From the NCBI RefSeq assembly GCF_003945765.1, contig NZ_CP027712.1:2356001-2420000 (forward strand): a DNA stretch of 64,000 bases, read 5' to 3'. Below, one piece after another: positions 43,096-51,386 of this stretch; within the stretch, counting starts at the first letter, position 1, and the number at the start of each line of letters is the position of its first letter. This DNA comes from Pseudomonas chlororaphis subsp. chlororaphis. GTDB lineage: Bacteria > Pseudomonadota > Gammaproteobacteria > Pseudomonadales > Pseudomonadaceae. The translations under genes were made by a program, and so were the position numbers. The notes under the pieces are model-generated. The model ran no database searches. It had not been told where the DNA came from and saw only the letters and a program-made list of their open reading frames with translations.

Positions 43096-43644
43096 TCACA
43101 GAATGTGCAGCATCCAAAGCACGCCAACGTAAACCACCCCAATCCCCACCGGCAGCACACAAAGCACCCGAACCTGCGAAAAAAACGAAGGCACAGCTTC
43201 CACCGGGGTCGACTCCTCCAATTGCTGCAACGTCATGACTGCGACACCTTCCTCCGCTGGCGCATTGAGCCGAGCCTGGATCAGCGGTTCGACTGCTTCG
43301 ACTTTGCGCATCAGGGTCCGGCCCCAGGTGAATAGGGCGGCGCCGATGAAGATCAGCAGGTAGATCACCAGGAATTTCCAGTGGGGCGGGTTGCTCAGGC
43401 GGATGAAGTCGGGGGTTGGGCTGTTGTCCCAGAACCAGTCCAGGGGGCGGGTGTTTTCGTAGACGGTGAACATGAAGTTCTTGATCGGGCGGTTGATGGT
43501 CGCCGCGGCGGTGGTGTAGCTGTCCAGGCGCCAGTGGAGCATTTTCAGGGTGGAAAACACGGTGGAGATCAAGGCGCCGGTAAACAGCAGTGCGCCTGCG
43601 GCGATGGCCAGCCGGTATTTCAGTTGGGCCTGGGTGTAATTCAT
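43096..43644 (-). CDS. Inner-membrane protein, YniB-like
   Basis: A 182-residue protein with three or four membrane segments ('LAIAAGALLFTGALISTVFSTL', 'WKFLVIYLLIFIGAALFTWG', 'VRVLCVLPVGIGVVYVGVLWML') and a conserved-looking periplasmic stretch 'INRPIKNFMFTVYENTRPLDWFWDNSPTPDF'. The pattern recalls E. coli YniB, a membrane protein of unknown function. AGGAC precedes the chosen ATG. Confidence 0.65.
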   Translation of the reverse strand: MNYTQAQLKYRLAIAAGALLFTGALISTVFSTLKMLHWRLDSYTTAAATINRPIKNFMFTVYENTRPLDWFWDNSPTPDFIRLSNPPHWKFLVIYLLIFIGAALFTWGRTLMRKVEAVEPLIQARLNAPAEEGVAVMTLQQLEESTPVEAVPSFFSQVRVLCVLPVGIGVVYVGVLWMLHIL

Positions 43645-43773
43645 CTGTGCGTCCTGCGATGAAGAAAAGGGCCGCAATACTAATAGTTCGTTGCCCCTGG
43701 CCGATAGGGACGGCGCTGGCTTATGGGCTGCCTTTGGGCCTCGAGGGTTTCAGCCGGCAGGGCTGCGACGAAC

Positions 43774-43941
43774 GCTACCGGCGGCTCGGCCTTGCTCTAT
43801 AACCTGCCGAAATGGGACATGGCCCTGCGCCTGCGTAACGTCTTCGACAAGGACTATTACGCCTCGGCGCATGGCTCGGTGGACCTGATCACGCCGGGCG
43901 CGCCACGGACCCTGGAACTGAGCGCCAACTACCGGTTTTGA
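43774..43941 (+). pseudogene. 3' fragment of a TonB-dependent receptor
   Basis: The frame 'LLYNLPKWDMALRLRNVFDK', 'DYYASAHGS' and 'PGAPRTLELSANYRF' is the last strands of a TonB-dependent siderophore receptor barrel, including the terminal aromatic Phe. The rest of the receptor is absent; the upstream sequence belongs to other things. A terminator follows, as expected for the end of the original gene. Confidence 0.75.
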
Positions 43942-43958
43942 AGGCCTACCCTGAGAAC

Positions 43959-43993
43959 AAAGCCCGGCAGTGCGAGACTGCCGGGCTTTTTTG
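43959..43993 (+). terminator. Rho-independent terminator
   Basis: AAAGCCCGGCAGT and ACTGCCGGGCTTTT arms around GCGAG, followed by a T-run. It follows the receptor fragment. Confidence 0.9.
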
Positions 43994-44125
43994 TCTGCGC
44001 TCGCCTTGCCTGATGGGTCTCCTATACTCATTCGCGCCGATAGGTTCAGTCGTACCCGAACGCCGCCGTAACAGCCGTCAGTTCCCTGACAACTACCCCT
44101 CCCAGTCACTGCAAGGAGACCAAAC

Positions 44126-44779
44126 ATGGCAATCCGCATTGGCGACGAAGCACCCGATTTCACTGCCGACACGACCGAAGGTCCGCTGCATTTCCACGAG
44201 TGGATCGGCGATAAGTGGGCAATCCTGTTCTCCCACCCCAAGGACTTCACCCCGGTGTGCACCACCGAGCTCGGTTATATGGCCAGGCTCAAGCCGGAGT
44301 TCGACAAACGCAATACCCGGATTGTCGGGCTCAGCATCGACCCGGTCAGCGACCATAAGGCCTGGGTCGGCGACATCCAGGAGACCCAGGGGCATGCGGT
44401 CAACTACCCGATGATCGGTGACGAAAACCTGGTGGTGGCCAAGCTCTACGACATGATCCACCCCAATGCCAGTGGCGGCGCGCGCACCGCCGTGGACAAC
44501 GCCACCGTGCGTTCGGTGTTCATCATCGGCCCGGACAAGAAGGTCAAGGCGATGCTGGTGTACCCGATGAGCGCCGGGCGCAATTTCGATGAAGTGCTGC
44601 GCCTGCTCGATGCCCTGCAGCTGAATGCCAAGCACACCGTCGCCACCCCGGTGAACTGGCGCCCGGGCGAGGACGTGATCATTCCTACCTCGGTATCCGA
44701 CGAGGACGCCCGGAAGAAATACCCGCAAGGCTTCAAGACGTTGAAGCCCTATCTGCGCACCGTGGAGCAACCCAAGTAA
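44126..44779 (+). CDS. lsfA: 1-Cys peroxiredoxin
   Basis: A 217-residue Prx6-class peroxiredoxin: the peroxidatic Cys is in 'DFTPVCTTELG' and the family-typical C-terminal dimer domain ('VATPVNWRPGEDVIIPTSVSDEDARKKYPQGF') is complete. It reduces peroxides in the cytosol; in Pseudomonas LsfA is tied to sulphonate metabolism and oxidative stress. AAGGAG precedes the ATG. It stands alone. Confidence 0.92.
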   Translation: MAIRIGDEAPDFTADTTEGPLHFHEWIGDKWAILFSHPKDFTPVCTTELGYMARLKPEFDKRNTRIVGLSIDPVSDHKAWVGDIQETQGHAVNYPMIGDENLVVAKLYDMIHPNASGGARTAVDNATVRSVFIIGPDKKVKAMLVYPMSAGRNFDEVLRLLDALQLNAKHTVATPVNWRPGEDVIIPTSVSDEDARKKYPQGFKTLKPYLRTVEQPK

Positions 44780-44981
44780 CGACCACCGACAAAGGCTTGC
44801 TCACGGAGCAGGCCTGCGGGAACGACGCTGCGCCGGATGTCAGGGGTCACCCAGCAGGCCGCCGCGGCGTCGCAGTCACTTCCATGGGGTCGCTTTTAGC
44901 CAGGATGGGCAGCCACTGCCCATCCGCGGTTCGAACAGTCCGTTTTAATACTGCTGAGCGCAGGTCGAACCCTGGACGCAG

Positions 44982-45080
44982 CTGAATCTGTTGACGCTGA
45001 TGCTCGATGAACGCTACCGGCGTATTGCCCTGAACTATGCCCAGCGTTTATTGCTGATGAATTTTTGGCCGGTGCAGTAA
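44982..45080 (+). pseudogene. 3' fragment of a lipoprotein paralogous to the gene at 38906
   Basis: The frame 'LNLLTLMLDERYRRIALNYA' then 'QRLLLMNFWPVQ' and stop matches the last 32 residues of the intact lipoprotein ('LDLLTQMLDERYRRIGLNYA', 'QSLLLMNFLPVQ'). There is no start and no upstream similarity. It is a relic lying at the left edge of the arsenic island. Confidence 0.75.
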
Positions 45081-45248
45081 GCTCGGCTGAGTCCTGGCGA
45101 CTGCTGATCTCTATAACGCCGTCGTCCTGGGTCCGTGCAAAGCAAGTCGTTTTGGATTGTCCATCCCCATGCTCTGCATCGGACCTGAAACCGATAAGAT
45201 CCACCTGCTCACGCGGTACATGGCGAGTAACGGCAAGGAGAAAACAGG

Positions 45249-45800
45249 ATGGGCAAGATCAGGATAGCAACGCCGGCCGATGCTCCGGCCATTCAGGCGA
45301 TCTATGCACCTATGGTGTCGGATACGGTCATCTCGTTCGAGCTCATCCCGCCAACGATCGAGGAGATGGCGAGCCGGATCGAGGCGACACTGGCGACCTA
45401 TCCCTATCTGGTAGCGGAGTTGGACGGCGCGGTCGTTGGTTATGCCTATGCCAGTCAGCATCGCGCCAGGGAGGCTTATCGCTGGTCGGTGGATGTCACG
45501 GTCTATATCGACCCCGCGGCACACCGTCGTGGCATCGGCCGCGCACTCTACCAGCGGCTCCTGCCGATCCTCGAGCGACAAGGCTTCCATGCCGCTTACG
45601 CCGGCATTGCCCAGCCCAACGCTGCTAGCGTTGGGCTCCATGAAGCCCTGGGCTTCACCCATATCGGCACCTATCCCGAAGTGGGCTTCAAGCATGGGCA
45701 ATGGCATGGTGTCGGTTACTGGCGCAAGCCGCTGAATACAGTGACGCCGCCGAGAGAAATCGTCGCGTTCAGCGAGGCGAGAGGATACGTAGAGCTGTAG
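45249..45800 (+). CDS. arsN1: GNAT acetyltransferase, ArsN1-like (arsinothricin resistance)
   Basis: A 183-residue GNAT enzyme of the phosphinothricin/arsinothricin N-acetyltransferase group: 'IRIATPADAPAIQAIYAPMVSDTVISFELIPP', 'AYRWSVDVTVYIDPAAHRRGIGRALYQRLL' (acetyl-CoA loop) and 'GFTHIGTYPEVGFKHGQWHGVGYWRKPL'. It would acetylate the alpha-amino group and so detoxify the product. ArsN1 rather than a glufosinate enzyme is inferred from its place beside arsL and arsM. AAGGAG precedes the ATG. It is convergent to the aquaporin gene. Confidence 0.8.
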   Translation: MGKIRIATPADAPAIQAIYAPMVSDTVISFELIPPTIEEMASRIEATLATYPYLVAELDGAVVGYAYASQHRAREAYRWSVDVTVYIDPAAHRRGIGRALYQRLLPILERQGFHAAYAGIAQPNAASVGLHEALGFTHIGTYPEVGFKHGQWHGVGYWRKPLNTVTPPREIVAFSEARGYVEL

Positions 45801-45811
45801 GCCTGGATGAA

Positions 45812-45842
45812 GTCAGCCCGCGAGCGGGGAGCGCGGGCTGAC
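45812..45842. terminator. Hairpin between convergent arsN1-like and aquaporin genes
   Basis: GTCAGCCCGCG and CGCGGGCTGAC form a perfect 11-base stem around a 9-base loop. No T-run follows on either side, so it may slow rather than end transcription. Confidence 0.5.
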
Positions 45843-45860
45843 AGGCCACAGTGAAAAGCC

Positions 45861-46571
45861 TTATCGGCTTGGTAGTTTCTGGTCGTCAAGCACAGGTTGG
45901 GAGGTCTCCAGGGCAGTAGCGTTTCCAGTGAGAAATCTCGCCAGAAAGAGCGCCGTAAGACCACCGAAGAACTGCGAAATGATGAAAGGCGCCGCGTCCG
46001 ATAGGCGAATCCCTGAGAACGTATCGGTGAACGATCGGGCAAGGGTTACCGCAGGGTTCGCAAAGCTTGTGGAGGAGGTGAACCAGTAAGCGGCCACCAC
46101 GTAGGCGGCCACCGCCTGTGGCACCTTCGCCTTGTGGTACTTGTCGCACAGTAGGATGGTGAGGACCAATCCAGAGGTTGCCAGGTACTCGCTGAACCAT
46201 TGCGAAGGCCCGGTGCGGACATGCTGGGAGAACTCCACCACCGGCAGTTCGAACATCAGGTGTGCAGCGAAGACCCCCAGGATCGCACCCACCGTCTGTG
46301 CCGCGATATAGGGGCCTAGAAGCTTGGCGCTCAGCCCTCCGCGCAGGTAGTCGACAACCGACACCACGGGATTGAAGTGCGCTCCCGAAAAGGTGGCGAA
46401 GCAAACGATCAGTACGTACAAGCTGGCCCCCGTTGCCAAAGCATTGGCAAGGAGCGCGAGTGCATCGTTACCGTTAGCCAGGCGTTGCGCCATGATTCCG
46501 GACCCTACAACGGTGCAGAGCAGAATGGCGGCACCGAGCGTTTCAGCCAAAATTTTCCGTGAAGTACTCAT
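45861..46571 (-). CDS. AqpS-like aquaglyceroporin
   Basis: A 236-residue major intrinsic protein with six membrane segments. The first pore motif is NPV ('GAHFNPVVS') rather than NPA, the second is NPA ('SFANPAVTLARS'). AqpS-type channels in ars islands move methylated or other neutral arsenicals down their gradient. It is the last gene of the minus-strand arsenic unit, 67 bases after the methyltransferase. It may release or admit trivalent arsenic species. Confidence 0.8.
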   Translation of the reverse strand: MSTSRKILAETLGAAILLCTVVGSGIMAQRLANGNDALALLANALATGASLYVLIVCFATFSGAHFNPVVSVVDYLRGGLSAKLLGPYIAAQTVGAILGVFAAHLMFELPVVEFSQHVRTGPSQWFSEYLATSGLVLTILLCDKYHKAKVPQAVAAYVVAAYWFTSSTSFANPAVTLARSFTDTFSGIRLSDAAPFIISQFFGGLTALFLARFLTGNATALETSQPVLDDQKLPSR

Positions 46572-46638
46572 CTGGAAGGCTCTGAGAAGGTAAGCGATTG
46601 AGGGAAGCGGCTACAGCTAGCAGTAGCCGCAGACAGCG

Positions 46639-47694
46639 TTACGAGCAGCAGGACTTGGGTCTGATCTGCTCGGGCTGATTGCCTTCCACGACAAACACCG
46701 AGCTCTGCGAAGAAAGGTAGGCATCCTCGCAAGCCAGTTCGGTGGGCACTCCACGCTTATAGGCTTTGCCGCTATCACCGGTGAGTTCGCGAGCAGGCCC
46801 GCGGTAGATCACGGTCAAAGGATGACCCTTGCGAACCTGTGGCTTGGTGCCAGTGACCGTGACGGAGTAGAACTGAACGGAGCCGATCCGCTTGGTCGAC
46901 GCGTCGTTCCTCGCTTCGATATTTATCCCCGTCAAACCGGCATCTTGAAGCTGCTGGTAAAACGCCTGTTCCTGTAACACACCCGAATAGCAGGCTGACC
47001 ACAGCGTGGTGTCCTGCTTCAGTTCGTCAGGTATGGCGACGTTCGAAACATTGTCGGAAATTGCAAAGCGTCCACCCGGTTTCAGGACCCGGTAGATCTC
47101 TGCGAAGACGTTCTGCTTTTCAGTTTCTCCGACTAGGTTGATCACACAGTTCGAGATCACCAGGTCGATGGACTGGTCCTCCACCAGTGGATGGGTCTGG
47201 GCGCTGTCGCTGACGAACTGTTCGAAGTTTTTCCACGATGCCCAGTCAGTGCAGGGCTCGGTGCGCAGGCGTTCTTCGGCAAGATCCTGGTCAATCTTCA
47301 GATTGCTGGCCGATGCCCTGTGGAATCGCAACGGAGCACTGCCGGTGGCCTCTTGAAAGGCAGCCGCCTCGCCGCGGGCAATCTGCAACATACTCGGATT
47401 GATATCTATACCGATAACGGCGCCCTTGCTGCCCGCGATCTGCGCTGCAACGTAGCAATTGAGGCCGGCTCCCGACCCCAGGTCCAGGACCACATCGCCT
47501 TCGCGCACATACTGGGTCGGGTTACCGCATCCGAAGTTGGCCTCGGTGATCCGCTTTGGAATGTTCTTCAGGTACTGGGCGCCGTAAGCCTCGCTGCAAC
47601 AGCTCTCGTTGAGCTGCGATTCGAGTACGACGTTGCCCTGACGAAGCGCCTCGGTGTAGTCCGCGATGATTTCGTTTTCAAGTGCAGAAGCCAT
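46639..47694 (-). CDS. arsM: ArsM-type arsenic methyltransferase
   Basis: A 351-residue SAM-dependent methyltransferase: 'VREGDVVLDLGSGAGLNCYVAAQI' and 'GIDINPSML' bind SAM. Cysteines at 32/33, 56, 183 ('SNCVINL') and 235 are placed like the As(III)-binding cysteines of ArsM enzymes. After the catalytic core comes an extra domain (about 285-335, 'GHPLTVIYRGPARELTGDSG...YKRGVPTELACEDAYL') and a CC pair at 349-350. In arsinothricin clusters ArsM methylates the hydroxyarsinothricin intermediate. The next upstream gene encodes a protein related to the C-terminal part only. Confidence 0.85.
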   Translation of the reverse strand: MASALENEIIADYTEALRQGNVVLESQLNESCCSEAYGAQYLKNIPKRITEANFGCGNPTQYVREGDVVLDLGSGAGLNCYVAAQIAGSKGAVIGIDINPSMLQIARGEAAAFQEATGSAPLRFHRASASNLKIDQDLAEERLRTEPCTDWASWKNFEQFVSDSAQTHPLVEDQSIDLVISNCVINLVGETEKQNVFAEIYRVLKPGGRFAISDNVSNVAIPDELKQDTTLWSACYSGVLQEQAFYQQLQDAGLTGINIEARNDASTKRIGSVQFYSVTVTGTKPQVRKGHPLTVIYRGPARELTGDSGKAYKRGVPTELACEDAYLSSQSSVFVVEGNQPEQIRPKSCCS

Positions 47695-47708
47695 TATTCA
47701 TCTCCCGT

Positions 47709-48611
47709 TTAGCAGCACGAACTACCATCGGCACAGCACGATTCTTCGGCAGAACCAGCGATAGGAAGAAGCCCCTTGGTGACTTTGGGGGCCCGGATGG
47801 AGGGTGTGTTGCAGTCAAAGAAGCCACTCTTTTCCAACGGCGGCTCAACGTAGCAACGCACTGGAATGAACTGTCCCTGATAGGGCTGGCTCATCAGCAG
47901 ATTGAAGGTCTTCTCGCACACTGCGGTACGCACACCACGATGGTAGGTATGGCCATCGTCGTCGACCGTATGCTTCCAGGGACCTTTGTAGATAACAGCA
48001 TGCCCCTGGTCGAGACATACACCGGCTTTGCCCTTGTAGGCACTGATAGTAAACAGACGGTATTCGATACCGTCCTGAATACAGACGGGCACTTCAGACG
48101 CCAAGGCGTAGGTGATGCCATGGAAGCCGGCTTCGCAGAGTTTCTCGGCAACAAGGGGCTCGGTTATCGCCGTCCGACACTCCAGGCCCTCGACGACAAA
48201 AGGACGAACAGCGTCGGCTTCCTCATCCGCCAGAATGGCGGGAAATACCAGGCGACCCTGTCGCTCCAGACGTTCATAGATCGACTGTGCGTAGTGGCTG
48301 AAAGCGGGTTCAGCATTGAACCCTTCCCAGTAGATGGTCGAGAACGTGGAAGATGGGTCGTCGGTTCCGCTTGGCCTGCCCTGAGCGCTATTTACGCTTG
48401 GGCTGAAGGCACGACCCTGAGCTTGGCCATGCTGCGCCGTGAACTCGCGACGACGATTTTCAGGGCAGATGAAGAGGGTGTTTTTGTCGTCCGCCAGGAT
48501 GCTCTTCATGGACTCCGTGTGAGTCCGCCAGGCAATGTGCGCTGGCGCCTGGAACCCCTCTGTCTGATTGGCCAGTCTGAGGGCCGCTTGTAGCAGGGAA
48601 AGTGAAGACAT
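47709..48611 (-). CDS. Cys-tailed protein related to the ArsM C-terminal domain (undescribed)
   Basis: A 300-residue protein of no family I recognise. Residues 151-238 ('EPLVAEKLCEAGFHGITYAL', 'HAVIYKGPWKHTVDDDGHTY', 'HRGVRTAVCEKTFNLL') align with residues 241-330 of the neighbouring ArsM, but the SAM-binding motifs are absent. It ends in 'CCADGSSCC' (292-293 and 299-300) and has further Cys at 49, 145, 159, 177, 199, 232, 253 and 267. AAGGAG precedes the ATG. It lies between arsL and arsM (10 and 14 bases apart), so it is surely in the same operon. It could be an arsenic carrier or a scaffold for the pathway. Confidence 0.75.
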   Translation of the reverse strand: MSSLSLLQAALRLANQTEGFQAPAHIAWRTHTESMKSILADDKNTLFICPENRRREFTAQHGQAQGRAFSPSVNSAQGRPSGTDDPSSTFSTIYWEGFNAEPAFSHYAQSIYERLERQGRLVFPAILADEEADAVRPFVVEGLECRTAITEPLVAEKLCEAGFHGITYALASEVPVCIQDGIEYRLFTISAYKGKAGVCLDQGHAVIYKGPWKHTVDDDGHTYHRGVRTAVCEKTFNLLMSQPYQGQFIPVRCYVEPPLEKSGFFDCNTPSIRAPKVTKGLLPIAGSAEESCCADGSSCC

Positions 48612-48621
48612 GGTTATCTCC

Positions 48622-49896
48622 TTAGCACTTCAGGCAGCAGCGTTTGAACACACCTTCTTCTGGCGGCGTGACCGAGTCCATGAAGAGCTTGTCCAGGCGA
48701 GAATCCGAATGCTGCCAGTCGAAGTGAAACTCGTGCTCTTCCAGCTTCAGCTCCTTGACCGAGGCGTTGTCGAGCAGTGGTGAGCCTTTGTACAGGTGCA
48801 GCCGGGTCTCGAACTGGATCGGGTCGACGATGTTCTCCAACTCGTTCCGGGCGATGAAGTCATGGAGTTCGGCCATGTCTTCGAGGCTTACCCAAGGGTT
48901 GAACGTGATGAAGGTCGGGTTGACTTTGACCCCAGCCTCTTTCAAGAACGCCAAAGCCTCCTCGATCATCGGCACATCCATCTCCTTGAAGACCTGATCG
49001 AGGACCTCCTGCTTGGGGAACTCCAGGGCGGTGGTGATGAAGGCCAGTCCTAGCTGGCCCATTTCCTTGATCGCTTCCTTGTTCTCCAGGATGTGGTCCA
49101 CCCGAGTGGTGAAGTCGTACGTCAGTTCGGGAAACAGCGAATGCAGCTTGCGGATGATTTTCAGACCGTGCGTCTTGGCATTGAAGAAGTCAGCATCGGT
49201 GAATGTCAGGTGAGTCATTCCTTGTGCGACGAGGTTGGCTACATCCCGCTCAACAAGATCATCAGAGACCAGCAGGACCTTGCCGTCATAGGCTGCATAC
49301 ACCGAGCAGTAAGAGCACTTGTGGTGGCAGCCGCGGGAGCCCTCGACCCCACCCACGATGGCCTTTCTACCCAGCAGCTTTTCCAGCTGGGGCTGCGGAT
49401 ATTTGTGAAGGGGAGGTGCCAGGTCTCGCCTCGGCAGGCGGAATCCATCGCGAATCAACTGGGGTACGACGATCTCACTGGAAAGGCCACGGGGCCGATC
49501 GATGACTCCACGCAAGTCTTGCTCTTGCTCGCCATTCAGGTGCTTTGCCAGGCTGACGATGGGTTTTTCCCACTCACCCGCGATCGCGTAATCACCGTAC
49601 TTGGCAGCCAGGCTCTTTGCATTGATGGTCGCGTACTGCCCGAAGAAGCAGATCTTCTGGTCTGGATGTGCTTCTTTCAGCGTCTTCGCCAACTGGGTGC
49701 CGGCTGTCAGCGAGTCAAAAAGCGGCACGCAGATGAAGACGAGATCGGCGCCGCCGAACCGCTCAACGCAGAGGCCCTCTACATAGATATCGATCAACTG
49801 CGCATCAATATCTGCATCAAGTAGAGCAGTGGTTGCAGATATCGCATTAAGTGGCTGATATCCCCCTTCAAATGTACTGGCGACCAAGTATTTCAT
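48622..49896 (-). CDS. arsL: Radical SAM enzyme ArsL (arsinothricin biosynthesis)
   Basis: A 424-residue radical SAM protein: an N-terminal Rossmann domain of the cobalamin-binding shape (1-135) without a B12 His motif, the cluster motif Cys190-Cys194-Cys197 in 'GSRGCHHKCSYCSVYAAYDG', and a C-terminus 'EEGVFKRCCLKC'. The RCCLKC ending is the known signature of ArsL, which moves the 3-amino-3-carboxypropyl group of SAM to arsenite. AAGGAG lies before the chosen ATG. It follows the permease gene and precedes the Cys-tailed protein and arsM. Confidence 0.88.
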   Translation of the reverse strand: MKYLVASTFEGGYQPLNAISATTALLDADIDAQLIDIYVEGLCVERFGGADLVFICVPLFDSLTAGTQLAKTLKEAHPDQKICFFGQYATINAKSLAAKYGDYAIAGEWEKPIVSLAKHLNGEQEQDLRGVIDRPRGLSSEIVVPQLIRDGFRLPRRDLAPPLHKYPQPQLEKLLGRKAIVGGVEGSRGCHHKCSYCSVYAAYDGKVLLVSDDLVERDVANLVAQGMTHLTFTDADFFNAKTHGLKIIRKLHSLFPELTYDFTTRVDHILENKEAIKEMGQLGLAFITTALEFPKQEVLDQVFKEMDVPMIEEALAFLKEAGVKVNPTFITFNPWVSLEDMAELHDFIARNELENIVDPIQFETRLHLYKGSPLLDNASVKELKLEEHEFHFDWQHSDSRLDKLFMDSVTPPEEGVFKRCCLKC

Positions 49897-49980
49897 TCTC
49901 TTTCTCCTTGAGTTCAGGCGCGACGATTCGGTGGCGAGAGCCACTGTGGGTGTTGCAAGAATTCGAAGTTGGATTCGAAG

Positions 49981-51186
49981 TTAGGGCGATACCAGCAACA
50001 GGACGGCGAGGCCCGCCAATGCTTGCAGGGCTGAACCCGCTGTAATCAGACGCATGTATCTTCCCGTGGGGTATTCAGGAAAGGCGTCTGACTTCACCAA
50101 CCAGTAGTAACTGTCGTTGGGGAGAATGGCGATGAAGGACCCGAGGCAAACTGCAAAGGTAATGCTCATCAAGTCCACTCCACTGGATGCCAAGAGGGGA
50201 GTAAGAACAGGTGGAATTGCAGCAAAAGTTGCAAGCGAGGAGCCATTCAACGTTTTGAAAATGGCAGCCAACACGAACACGCCTACGAGAATATGCGTGG
50301 TGCTGCCTGAAGGGGTGAGCGTGTGTTCAAGCAGTTCCTTTGGAAGCACCTTGCCCAGTGCCAGACCCAATGCAGATGCACAGCCGATGGTGAATAGCAG
50401 CGAGCTGGTCCTGCGCATGGCCTTGGACAGAAGATCCTGAACCTCGCCAGGCTTGCTGTTCAACGCAATCAGCAGCGAGGTGACAATCAGTGCACCGGCA
50501 GGTGTCGTGCAGAACTCGACCACCGGATGCTGGTTCTTCGCAATCACATATCCCGTGATCAGGAGTATGAAGAATACCGCCAGAGGCATGATCACTTTGG
50601 CAACCGAGTCCTGAGGCGTAGCAGCGTTAGTTGCATGATTGGTCGTTGGCAAGTCCGTCCGGGTCGTCCAATAGGTCCAGGCCGCCCCGGCTATCCAAGT
50701 GATGACTGTGAGCAGCAGTCCCTGGTAGAGGAATCTCGGGTCATGGGTGTTCGCCCCTAATCCGATGCCGATGATCAGCGGGCCGGCAGGCATCAGTAGC
50801 TTGAATCCCGAATAGCACCCGATCGCAATGTACTTCTTGTGGTTTCCGGCAATCGGGGCCAGGGAAGCGTAGGCCGTGTCGGGACAAACCATCCCGGCGC
50901 CAAGCAATGGTGAAAGCGATACGCCAAATTTGCCAAACGAGGCGCTACCTCGCGCCGCTATCCAGCCTGAAATGAAGAACGCACTCAGAATGACCATGGC
51001 GAAATAGCCAAGGTTATTGCCGAAGCCTTTGCTGAGCGTTTCAAAGACGCTGCTACTGCTTGCGCCTCCGAGCAAGGGGAGCAAAATCGCACCCAGCAGC
51101 ATGGCGACCGGCAGAGGAATGGAAGCGCTATTCCATAGGCTTCGTAACCAGGGCCCCGTTTTAATCCTGAGCGCTTGCGTCAACAT
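49981..51186 (-). CDS. GntP-type permease, candidate arsinothricin exporter
   Basis: A 401-residue membrane protein with about ten to twelve segments and the look of the gluconate/GntP ion-transporter group ('GYFAMVILSAFFISGWIA', 'GFKLLMPAGPLIIGIGLGAN', 'LTPLLASSGVDLMSITFAVC', 'GSFIAILPNDSYYWLVKSDAFPEYPTGRYMRL'). It is the first gene of the arsenic operon. It fills the place of the transport gene (arsQ) in known clusters, but I cannot say that it is homologous to ArsQ. It probably exports the product or takes up a related acid. Confidence 0.7.
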   Translation of the reverse strand: MLTQALRIKTGPWLRSLWNSASIPLPVAMLLGAILLPLLGGASSSSVFETLSKGFGNNLGYFAMVILSAFFISGWIAARGSASFGKFGVSLSPLLGAGMVCPDTAYASLAPIAGNHKKYIAIGCYSGFKLLMPAGPLIIGIGLGANTHDPRFLYQGLLLTVITWIAGAAWTYWTTRTDLPTTNHATNAATPQDSVAKVIMPLAVFFILLITGYVIAKNQHPVVEFCTTPAGALIVTSLLIALNSKPGEVQDLLSKAMRRTSSLLFTIGCASALGLALGKVLPKELLEHTLTPSGSTTHILVGVFVLAAIFKTLNGSSLATFAAIPPVLTPLLASSGVDLMSITFAVCLGSFIAILPNDSYYWLVKSDAFPEYPTGRYMRLITAGSALQALAGLAVLLLVSP

Positions 51187-51266
51187 CCCTGCACCCCCTA
51201 GCGGTTACCGGAGCATGTAACTGAGCGGCCTCATGGCCTTTCCGGGAACCTACAGTGGCAAAATAC

Positions 51267-51281
51267 GTTGCGACCCGCAAC
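51267..51281. promoter_or_regulatory. Palindrome in the arsenic-island divergent promoter
   Basis: GTTGCG-ACC-CGCAAC, with perfect 6-base arms. It lies between the permease and the MarR gene and is the best candidate operator for that regulator. Confidence 0.5.
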
Positions 51282-51386
51282 TAAAATTAAGAAACAATTT
51301 TGTGACATGCTTATATCCAAAATGATTGTCGCTCTGCCTGCTAAGGTGCTATCTGCCTGAGTTCCCGAAATTTCGAGTCGTCCGCT

